DNA from: a virus
IMG/VR virus record: IMGVR_UViG_3300020200_000187
Span: 1-23,134 of that record
Direction: 5' to 3' (one strand)
DNA length: 23,134 nt
A program made the translations under genes and the position numbers. The notes under the pieces were generated by a model. The model made no database searches, was not told where the DNA came from, and was given only the letters and a program-made list of their open reading frames with translations. This document shows positions 9,959 through 21,900 of the stretch, piece by piece; position 1 is the first letter of the stretch, and every line of letters starts with the position of its first letter.

Positions 9959-9966
9959 TATTTATG
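9959..9966 (-). promoter_or_regulatory. T4-type late promoter before gp8
   Basis: On the minus strand this reads CATAAATA followed directly by AATA, so a second, overlapping ATAAATA register exists at 9955-9962. It is the same octamer as the one before gp13, and again the TAA in it is the stop codon of the gene before, here the 3997-residue protein. It ends 15 bases before the gp8 ATG, which would leave a leader of only about 10 bases. That short leader, with no Shine-Dalgarno sequence, is a mild argument against strong use, although late T4-like genes can be read from such sites. Confidence 0.5.
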
Positions 9967-12900
9967 AGGTATATAGAGATCTCATAGAATTTAATCTAAT
10001 AATAAGTGGTGCAGTTGACAATCCAGCAGTGCCATTTAATAAATCAACATCAAAATTAGTTGCAGCAGGACCTCTATTAAAATTATATATCCTTCCCCAA
10101 CTATATCTACCAAAAAATTCACTGTTACCCAATCCAGTTAGATTGGAATGCGAAGAAACTTTAGTGGTAACACGAAGTAATTCTGATGTAGTTCCAACTC
10201 CAACGGCATTTCCTGTAATTTGTTCAACTTTATGAACTTGATATACATTGTTAATATATGATGTTCCTATCCCTAAAATTGAATCATCTTGATTGAGGGA
10301 TGTTAATCCACTACCAATCACAGAATCGTATATAATAAAATAGTAACTTGATTGTATTCCCGATATTGTCTGTGCAGTTCCGACTTCGTTTGCATTTCTA
10401 AAAACAGAATTTTTGGGAATGTATAAATCAAAAGTAATTCCCGTAGTAATCCCAGAAATACTTGTAGTGCCTACACCACTGATCACACCTTCATCACCTT
10501 CATAGGAAACACTTGTTATTGTTTCTGATTTATATGATTCAGATTCAATAAGAATTTTTGGTGGATTTGAATAAGTGTATCCTGATCCAGGATTCGTTAT
10601 TGATATAGATGATATTGTACCAAGACCACTAACTATGGCACTTGCAGTTGCTAAGGATCCTGAACGTGGAGTTGATATATAAACTTCAGGTGCAGTTGAA
10701 AATCCAATACCACCATCTTCGATAATTATATTTGAAATTGTTCCCGCTACAGAAACAATTGCAGTTGCAATAGCAGATCTTCTATCATTTTGTTCAAGTA
10801 TCTTAATACTGTGTTTGGTAGTTGCCAGCATTTCTGGTGTATAATTAAACAGTGGTCTTACACTTTGAACAAAAATAGATGTAGTTGCAATACCTACAGA
10901 TTTAATTGCTGTTGTCACTGGATATATGTTTGAATTTAATTCATCTCTACTCTTTGAAATTAGAGTTGAGTCTAAATAAAAATCTTCTTTTTGTTTGCAC
11001 CATTCAACTGTTCTCTCAATTAAGGCATCGGAAGTAATTCCGGGACCAAAGTATTGAGTTGTATAAACAGAATCTACCGTTAATAATTCAGAAACTATCC
11101 TCTGATCTTGAGTATATACATCTCGTATTCCATTAAGTTGATCGACTAATTTTAATTTATCTCCAACTTTAATTGTAGGAACCACATTAACATCTACCAC
11201 ATCGGTTGATGAACCTTTAAAGAATAAAAGTTTTACAGAGTCTCCAAATTTAGGAGCTTCTAAAAATTCAATTTGAGATCCTCCATCAAAAATATAAGAT
11301 TCACTTGGAAGTTGAAGGACATCATTAATAAAAACTAGAAGATTTTGCTCTGGTTGTATTGGCGATCCCTTCCTGACAATAAAGTTAGCAATTACTCCAT
11401 TTTCTTTTAAAGTAAATGTCTTTTTAAATCCATCGAATTGATTATCAATATCATCTATTACTACAAATTGTCCGGGATACCAAGCATTAAAACTATCATT
11501 GTAAACTTCGTTAACTGTAAGTTGGAAAGGTCTATATGACAATGAAGAGTTAGTTGGTATACCCGTAGATCCTCCAATTTCTACTGTTAATACATTACCA
11601 ACAGTGTAAGCATATCCAGTATTATTGAAAGTAAAATCAATAACACTATTTCCATATCCAACTACAATATTAACAGTTGCCTCTGTACCAATTCCACTGT
11701 TAGATGAATCGTATCTTAAAGGAATATTTTCATAATTTAATGGAGCATCAATAATAATTTCTGGTGGATTTGTACTTGTATAACTTGTTCCGGGATTTGT
11801 AACGGCTATTGAGACAATAATTCCATTAACAGCAGTAGCAGTTCCTATTGATACTCTTCCTTCAGATGTGGCAGCCGAAACTGTAATCGATGTTTGAATG
11901 CCAGGTCTATATCCAGAACCACTATTACCAATAGAAACTGATTGAATTGTTCCTGCAGCAGATACTATTGCAGTTCCTCCTGCAGATACAAGTGGTTGGA
12001 ATCCATATCCTTGAGTAGAACCAACAGAAACTATAATTCCACCTCTAGGAACTCCCGCACTGTTAATATCAAATTTCATTGGACCGGTTCCAACTGTATT
12101 TTGACTGAAAATTACATTAGAAATACCCGAACTTTCAATAACTTCGTAGGAATAAGTTTGTCCCACTGCAACTGGGTATTTTGGTTTTTGGAAAACATTA
12201 TTAATCAATAATATTCCAGCCGAAGCTGAGTTTGACGTTACAATTCCATTTATATTCTCTCCATTTGACTTAAGACTAAAGGTGTCCTTTAATCCATTAA
12301 ATTGACTACTTACATTATCAAAAATGTAATTGTTAGAATATGCAGTGTTAGCTGATCCAACTTCAAAAGATCTTAAGAATATTCTACCTTGGAAAGATGA
12401 ATTTTGATCTGAATTGATTTCATCTCCATGAGGAGCTTCTACAAAATAAATTCTATCGTCAACAATATTATACACTCCTTCATATTTTGTGATAACGGCG
12501 CCAGTTGAATGAATTCCAGAAGTTGTTCCTAACTGTTCTCTTCTACAAACAACTTTATTGGTTCCACCAATTCCAATATCAGTGATTATTAAAAATTCAT
12601 TTTCAATTTTAATTAAATCTTTTGCGTAGAATCCAGTTACATCATTAAATTCAATTGGAGATATTGTAGAGACATTATCAGTATCTACTTTAACATGCGT
12701 AGTTTTTGCAGTAGATACTACGGGATTTTGAATTACGTTATCGATAACAATGAGTGATTTTGAATTTGACTTGAAGTTTGATTTAAAAACATGAGAACTT
12801 CCAATTCCAACAGCAGTGATATCAAAAACTTCTGGTTTTAATTTTAATGCTTTTTCTGGTGTTTCTGCAAATTTAACCAAATTTTCACTAATTTTTACAG

Positions 12901-15900
12901 CATAAACCGTATTTGGTAGAAAATCGGTAGATCCGACACCAGTGACAGTAGTAGTAGCAATTCCAACTCTAGTTCCATTTGTGGAATATTCTATTTTTTC
13001 TCCTGTAACAAAGAAGTGATTTGGAATATTAATTGTGTCTCTACTAATATTAACAACATTAGAAGATCCTCCATCAACAACTTTGCGGAATATGGGGAAA
13101 GATCTATGGGAGAGATTAAAATCTTTTGTTAATGATATTTGTGTTCCCTCATACCCAAGAGAAATTGTATCTGATCGTATTAATGAACTTAAAAGATCAA
13201 CCTCTATTGGATCTTGTTTTGGGGATATTAGAATCGTTTTTTGATATACTCTTACTTGAGTTTCAATATTTTGATTTGGTGTAAAAGTTAAATGAGTTTC
13301 TGTTGTAGATTTAGCAGCTCCAATAGAACCAAGAGTTCCATTTGAAGAAATAACAGCGTATTCTGAAACCTGTGGATTTTTATCAAAATCGTTTGTTAAT
13401 ACAACCTCAGAAAGTTGTATTTCGTCGTTTGTTGTATCATGAATTTGAACATAATACAAAGCTCCTTCATGAGTATCACTTGTAAATCCTGCTACTCTGT
13501 TTTCTGTGGGAGAAGTTGATGCTGCAATTGAAACATATGAAGATGTGAGTTCACCTTTATATAAAACAAGGGTTCCAATACCAGTGACACTAGTGCTGCC
13601 AATTAAGGTTGATAAACCTCTTATATTTACTCCTATATTTGGATTTGGAGTAAATGTAATTAACATTTTTCCAACCGCAGTTGTGACACCAACTTCACCA
13701 ACAACTCCACTTCCAAATAAAGGAGTATTATCACCAGAATCTACGTCACCAAATATTTCATAATAAACATCAGAACCATTATTAGTAATATTAACTTCGG
13801 TAAATTGAATATTTCCGTCACTAGAAGATGCAGAAAGCAAAACTTTTGCTGAAGAATAAGAGTTTGTGGAGATGGATACGACGGTGTTTGTCGTCGGTGA
13901 AGATGAAGAGGGAATAGTGATAGCGGTGCTTGCAAAACTAACAACATCTCCAAGAGAAGATGTTCCAATTCCAGTTATATTTAAATCTGATAAAGATACA
14001 CTTATATTTGAAAGATTATAACTATTGTATTCGTATTTTGTAGGATAAAAGAGAATTTCTCCAAGATCACCAGATCTTCTAAATCCAAAACTTCCAAGAT
14101 CTAATACTGTTTCGTTTCTACCATAAGCGGTAAGGTATCCATTGGCACCATCATAAACAACATTAACAATTATAATTTCCTTCTCTCCAAAATAACGAGC
14201 ATCTTTAATTAAGATATAAAATTGTGCGGCATTGTATTGGGAAAGGTCAAAAGTGCCTACCACTGCATATTCAAAAATATTTGGAGTATCGTCAAAATAT
14301 TGACTAATATCATCTATTTTTAAAACACGATTGGAAACAAATTCAGTATAATCTAAAAGTCTTAATGTATCAAAATTAATTTGATTAGAAATTAATGATG
14401 ATTTAAAAGATTCAACGGATTCATTAGCAATCGCATAGTCCTCATAACAATCAAAATCTTTTTCTTGAATTATATCAACTAAAATATCAGTTTCAGATGA
14501 AAGAACTTGAAGATCATTTTCTGGATTAATAGGGGCAATTTCAGATTCTACTTGGAGATCTGAAAACTTTTTAAATCCTACTGTATGTGTTAATTCATCA
14601 ACTTTATCATCCCATTTTTCAATAGGAACTTTAGATTTTAACGAATATGAAAAATTCTGATAGTAATCGCCATCCTGAAGAACTTGTAAAAATGTGCTTA
14701 GTTTTCCAGTATCTTTTTCATAATCTAGTTTTGTCTCTGTATATGGTCCAATGTTAAATTTTGCACTGGATTGATAATTCTTAATAACAAAAGATCTATT
14801 ATCATTTACTCCACGAATAATTTCAAATGGTTTTATTTCTCTAGACGAGTTGTTAATTTTAAGTAACTTAAGAACTGGATCCCACTTTACAACAAATCCA
14901 ACTTGTTCGTTTTTAATGTAAATTGGTTCCCCAATATTATACTTTGATTTTCCTGAAGATAATGTACTATCAAATTTAGGAAGATAACTTTCTGGAACTA
15001 TTCTACCAAAAGAATTTGTTCCATTTTGAATCGAATTTGTACTTGAGAACAATCCAGGATCTTCTTCTATATCAAGTTTGTATTGAAGTACTCCTTTACC
15101 ACCACCAATGTTGCTGGTAATTCCACTTAAAGTGAATAACTCATAACCATAATCAGAAGAATTATATCCTGCTCCAGTTGAGGTAATTCCTATACCCTCA
15201 ATAAAAATTTTACTACCAAGTGCAAAGGGCCAAGATTTTGCGTCACTAAATCCAGTTGCTAAGTTAACTGTAACAGTTTTTGTAGTAGAATTAAAACTAA
15301 TATTCGTGACTCCAATTCCATTGTTGTTATTGGCAGCAACAATATTTGGTTTATCAAATAAAGAATTTGTATTGGTTAAAATTTTAACTCCCGTTATCAC
15401 ATTACCGGATAGTTGTGGTTGAAGTTCGCATTCAGTTTTTATATCTTTTGATATGGGATCAATAACAATTAATTTTGGAGGAATAGAATATTTTTTGCCA
15501 CCATACGTTACTTTAACCAAATCGATACTATAAAGTTCATCTACTTTTAATTTTTGAGGAAGTTGTGCAATAGGTTTTAAAGTTGGATCTGATGGATATT
15601 CAAATCCAGGAGTCTTAATTTCTGTTTTTAATATTTTTCCAATGTTAGAACTTTGTGCGGCTAGAATAGCACCAGATCCAGAGTTAGATACAACAGAGGT
15701 TATACCTGGAGCTGATTTATATCCCCTCCCACCAAATACAACATCAATACTAGATATTGATCCTAAAATATTTTTTTCTTTAGTTTTATATTTGATATAA
15801 GAATTACTTGAAGTATATGAATTATGCTCTACAGATCTTTTTAAATTAAAGGTAAAAGAAGTTGCGCCTACTCCAGAAATTTCATATGAACCATTAAATT

Positions 15901-18900
15901 TACTTTTAATTTTCGATAGGGTATTAAATTCATAAACATCTTTATCAATAATAATTTCTGACTTTTCTTGTGTTAGATAGGTTTTCCCTATTAAAGGTGT
16001 TAATTTGTAGAATAATTTTTGGGGAATGTGTTTTGTTACTTTTAAAGTTAATTTTGCGTCATTAGTAACTCCAATTATCCCTGTTTTAGTAACTTCAAAG
16101 TCAGGACTTTTTAAGGATGTTGTAAAAATACGAGAAAAATTGGAATTATCATATAAATTAAAATCAAATGCCTGAACTAATGAACCGCCGTTATTGTCAG
16201 CTAAAGATGAATCTGATAAATCAAAGATGACCGTATTTCCTTCAATTAAGGTTAAGGGGGGATTGATGGATGATATCTCATGTCCGGATCCAGCACTTGT
16301 GATATTAACATATGATGAATTTTTAGTTATTGATTGATAATACGAATCACTTAGTCTAAATTGATTGCTGTCTATTTTAATTATGTAATATATCCTATTT
16401 TGATTCAATCCGAAAGCTGGATTTGTTGTTGTGTAAATTACTTTATCTCCAGTTGAATAATTATGATTTTGTATTGTAATTATACTTGTTGACGTATTAA
16501 TGCCAGATCCACCAAAACTTCTTGGATTTATTATCAGTCTTCTATTTGCCGAATTATATTTAACTACTATACTTGTAGCAATTCCAGGAGAAACTTCCAA
16601 TTGAACCGAATTTCCTACTTGTAAATTATGATTATTTTTCGTTCTTATTGTAGCAATATTTTTTTCAACTTTACCTGTTATTTGTTCCTCTTGCGTTTTA
16701 AAACTATGGAAATTACCTGTACCATAAGTTAGAAAATAAAGCACATTTGCAGTTGAACCAATGCCCACAAATCCACCAGTAGATCCAATCCCTATTGGTG
16801 TTGTTGAAATACCGATTGCATCATCATTGAATTTGGCAACATAAACATGAGAGTTATTAGATAAAGTGGTACTACCAATCCCAGTGGAGGAAACTACAAT
16901 TGAATTTCCATCTTCATTTGAATATAAAAGTTTTTGTCCAGTAGTAAATTTATGCTGTGGAATATAAATGGTTTTTAAATCTACGATTTTATCAACAAAA
17001 ATAGATCCACGAGAAATAGATATTGTTGTAGTAAGTCCAACAGTTCCAATAGCTACAGAATGTTGTGGTTCAAAAAATACTTTTCTTTGAGAATTTGTGC
17101 TTACATTAGTTGTAAATCCACTATTATAAGTAAATCTTCTGGGATCTTCTTCTACTATGGTTCCAATACCAACAGAATTTAATCCAACCTTTCCTCCATA
17201 TTCTCTTTTTACTGTTACTTTTTTAAAAGTAGTATCAACATTAAGAACAAGAAACTTTTCAGTTCCTATCCCCGGTTGATTTATTTTTAAAATATCATTT
17301 TCTCTAAGAACATTTGAATCTACTGAGTTTTGGAAATATAAAAAGGTTGTTAAACCAGTGACTCCAGTTGTTCCAAGACCAACTGCAAGAGCAAATTTAT
17401 TGGATGGAACATTAATTTGATAGAATCCACCAAGATTAGAATAAGCATTCGAAGAAAGCCCAGATATATTTACAAAATCTAAATTCTTTAATGAGTGTGG
17501 AGTAGTAGATACTCCCTCCACTAATCCTCCGGTAGTTAAGACGTTAAAAGAAACATTTTCTAATGCGGTTATGGATGATGCTAAAGATATTATTCTATCT
17601 TCGAATATCTCACTGATTCGTGCTGTTGCACCAGATCCATCAGTTTCAGTATTATCAAAGGATATTTTATCACCAACTTCATATCCGTATCCAGCACTTG
17701 TAATACCAATTGATTCAACTTGTCCAATTGAAGAACTTGAAACCTCTATTAAATTATTTGTTAATTTTTGAGGTTGAATAATTGATTCGCACTCTGCTTC
17801 TTCTTGATTTAGTTTATAGGGGTAAGAATTTCTAATATACTCATTTGAAGTTAAATCAATGTCACTTTGATTTGATGATGGTAAATTATTAAATTTATTT
17901 GGAATTGATTTATATGTGTTTCCAATAACATAGGGGAATACTGGTCTTCTATATTTTTTATATGAATTATCGTAACCATTTAAAGAATTATTGATTGTTG
18001 TAAAATAAGCATAAATTCCATTTGGATAGTCTGGAGTCTTACAAAATCTACCATTATGCTCATCAAGATCTCCACTATTGGTAAAAGCATAATCCTCTAC
18101 AAAAAATCCAGGATCAAATCCAGGTGGACGATTTGTTTGTGTTACCAATTCATATCCAGGAGACAAAGCTTTAATTGCTCCGCCTGTTGGGTTTGAATAT
18201 CCATATGGACCATAAATCGGATGCCCGTCATAAGACCATCCTATAATGGGAGAGTGATCTGTTGAAAGTATTTCATTATTATTAAATATCAAGTCATTAT
18301 TTTGATAATTATTGGATCCACTTACATTTTTGGAAAAAAGATTTTTTCTTAATTCTCTTGGGGGGAATAAATTAACATATTGTAATTCATTAACAATTCC
18401 AGGAACTATTAAACCATCGTCATCAGATGTAGCAAATAAATTTTTATATTTTTCAACTAAATTAACTGTCCATCTTTTTATATTTGCATGGAATTTTGCA
18501 TTTTTGCCACTAGAAATAACTGTTATTTCACAATTGTCTGTTCTAAATCCAACACCGCCATTTTCTACTTTAACAGATGATAATTTTCCATCAATACTTA
18601 TTGGAGTGAGTTTTGCATATGATCCACTTCCGATAAATTTAAAAGATGGTGATGAATTATATTCACTACCAGAATTTAAAACAATAATGCTTTTAATTTT
18701 TTCTCCAGAAATAATTGGTTTTACTACAGCATTTTTGCCACTATTTAAACTAATTTCTGGTTGCTTATCAAAATTAATTATATCAGTAGAACCATATCCT
18801 GTTCCATTATTAGTCAATTGAATTGATGTAATTTCTCCTCTAAAAATTGGTTCTATGATTGATTGGAATTTAGAAGTGTCGGTCCTGTCAACTCCTATTT

Positions 18901-21900
18901 TTCCGTTAATAGTTACTCTGATTGGAGGATAATTAAATGAATGAATTCCTGATCCTTTTGAATTTAAATTAATGTATTGGTTTGTTAGATAAAATTCTTT
19001 TGATACTGTCGTACCTATTCCAGTAGAACATAATCTAAAATTATCATCGTCTAATTTAAGAACAAAATAATTTTTTGAAGTATCTAATCCAAGAATTACA
19101 TTTCCCGTTGTACTATAAGTTACAATCTCCCCAGATTTAAAATCATGATTTTTTATATTAATACTACTATTTGATGTATTGACACCTACCGAATTGACGA
19201 TTCTATTTTTGTTTTCATAACCATTTCCAGAATTTACTACTTGTATTGAACTTATAATATTTTTTTGTTTTAGGGAAGTAAATTTTTGATTCCCTGTTCC
19301 TGGACTAGTGAGATTTATTTCATTAGTTTGATTAATAGAATCTTGTTGGTTATTGTAAATTTTAATTGACTGATCATTTACAACTGAAATATAATATATT
19401 GAATTATCTTGAAGATAATCTTGGGTTGTAATGTCTCCTGTTGTAGTTCCTATTCCAATTTTAGTCCCATTAAAAGAATCATATACTACCTCTTCACCAT
19501 TATTAAATTTATGTTCCGTATTGAATCCAATAAAATTAGACGTTGTGCTTATAAACCCACCAAGAGCCGTTGAAATACCGATTGCATTAAAATAAACTTC
19601 ATTATAAATTTTGGACATTTTTGCTTCAGCAATAACCCCTGTTCCATTTCCTCCGGAAATTGAAATAGATGGAACATCAATGTATCCAAATCCACCATCA
19701 ATAACTTTAATTTCTTTCAGAGATCCCTTTACAGAGCAAGTTCCTGTAGCTCCAACTCCAGTAGAATCTAAAATTTTGAGTACAGGAGGATTAATAATGT
19801 CATAATCTTCACCACCATCTAAAACATCAATAGAATCAATTGAACCATAATAGACAACATCTTCTCCCTTATAATTTAATATTTCAACACCATTCATCAA
19901 AATTCCCACTCTTGTTTGTGGTTTAGTTTCTGCACTTTGTTCTTTCGAGTTTATTGGTTCTTCAATTCTTCTTACAATTTTTTGAGAAGATAGTGACTTT
20001 CCTACATTCTTAATTGGAGTTACTGTAATTGATACTGGATCTTCCAGATAATTTTGAAAAGTTACGAATAAATTATTTTTAATATTTGAATTACTTAGGG
20101 ATAATTTAAAAGTATCATTACCTATTTTCTTGACGACATAATTTTTTACGCCCAAAGAAAAAATATCTTGGCTTGCAGACAATCTAACTACATCACCCGT
20201 AAAAAATTGATGATTTGGAATAACAAAATTAGTTACTTCAGATAAACCGATTAAAGTTAAACTTTTAGATCTATTTGTTGCTCTAATTGTATATGATGGT
20301 AAAGATGATGATGTGACTACAACTGAACCTTCATTATCGTAAACATTTTGGATATCTGAAGTAAAAGAATTTTTTGTTATTGAAGAGTCAGTTATTTTTA
20401 TTAATCTACGAACAAAGTGCTGATTAGAAAAAGTATTGGCACTTGAAAAATTTAAATTTGCAGATACTTGAAATTTTGTATCTGAAATGATTCTTTCAAC
20501 TTTTGTGTTAATTACGCTGCTATTAATTTTATTAACAAATTGAAGATCGTCGTTTATTGATAGTAAATGGTCATTGTAAGATGTTACGACAAAATACTGT
20601 CCGTTTGGGGCAATTGATTTAATATTAAATTTTGTGGATGTATTAAATTTCCAAGAATTAAATTTTGCATCTTTTTTATCTTTTATCAAACCCAAACTTT
20701 TAATTAAGATTGGATCTCCAGACTCATAATAATATTCCTCTTCATCGTTTAAAATTATTTTTTCTAATACTCCGGTAATTCTAAAATCAATTCTGTTTCC
20801 ATTTTCGTCGAGTCCATATGATTGATATTCTGCAGATTCAATATCATCTCCAATTGTAGATGTTGGAACATTTGTACAATTTAAAAATTGATTGTTAGTT
20901 TTATCAGTATAAGTTACTTCCGTCTCATTAATTATTAATGTTCCCGAATTTGAAAATCCAATTGTAGAATCAACTGTCAAGTCCGATCCATTAACTTGTA
21001 CTAATTTTGTTTTTGGATGTACTTTAAAATTTCCGTAAATTGATCCAAAAGTACGTGTATCTCTATCATAACCAAAATCAATATCGAGAACATAATATAA
21101 TTCTTGATTAAAATATTTTATTTCAACATTAGATAAAGATCCATAAGAACTTGTTGTTTTTGATGCTGTTTTTATTTCTTGAAATATTGAAGATCCTTCT
21201 AAATCTAAAACATTACCATTGATTGGTTTTACAACCATTCGATTGACAACTCTATAATCATTTGCAGATGGTTTTAAAAGATAATCTTGTGGATTTATTG
21301 TTTTGACATTTTCTCCGTATAATGCTTTGAATAAAATATTATTTGCTTTTGGAGTCCCTTTTGTAGAATAAAAATCTTTAGATTGAATTAAAAAATTTTT
21401 TTGGTCTAATTCGGAGTATAATTCAATATCTTCAAAACCAGGTAAGAATTGTATTTTTATTTTTCTAAAAAACTCTTTGAGAAAAAGAGTGCTTAAGTTT
21501 TCTACCTTTGATCCAACTTCATGAGTGTCATTTTCTGTTGTCTCATATGACACTTGCTTCCCAGAAAAATTATAAGAGGTAATTCCACTAAATCCTCTAA
21601 TGCATCCTTCAAAAGATGTTTCCGTGATAGAAGTGTAAGTAATAACTTCATTATTAATTTTTAGTAGACCATATCTATCAGGCCAACCAAAAGTGCTTTC
21701 AACTTTTATAGAAGTATCTGTAAAATCACAAAATTCTGTAGTAACAGTGCTGCTATCGTTTAAAACTTTAGATGTGTAATTATCAGTTTTAATTAAACTA
21801 TCAATATTTTTTGCAATATTGATAGGTTCAGAAAAATTTTCTTGAGATTCGTAGTACTGTTTTAAGAATGGTGCAAATAAAGGATATTCCTCTTGCATAA

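Noticed and set aside
16740-16810. Possible DNA tandem repeat coding for GIGST units
   Set aside because: The protein motif repeats but the spacing and codons differ, so there is no real DNA-level repeat.
18312-18821. A 169-codon open frame on the plus strand
   Set aside because: It lies wholly opposite the giant gene, has no recognisable domain, and such long antisense frames are expected opposite AT-rich genes. The other plus-strand frames of 60-90 codons were dropped for the same reason.
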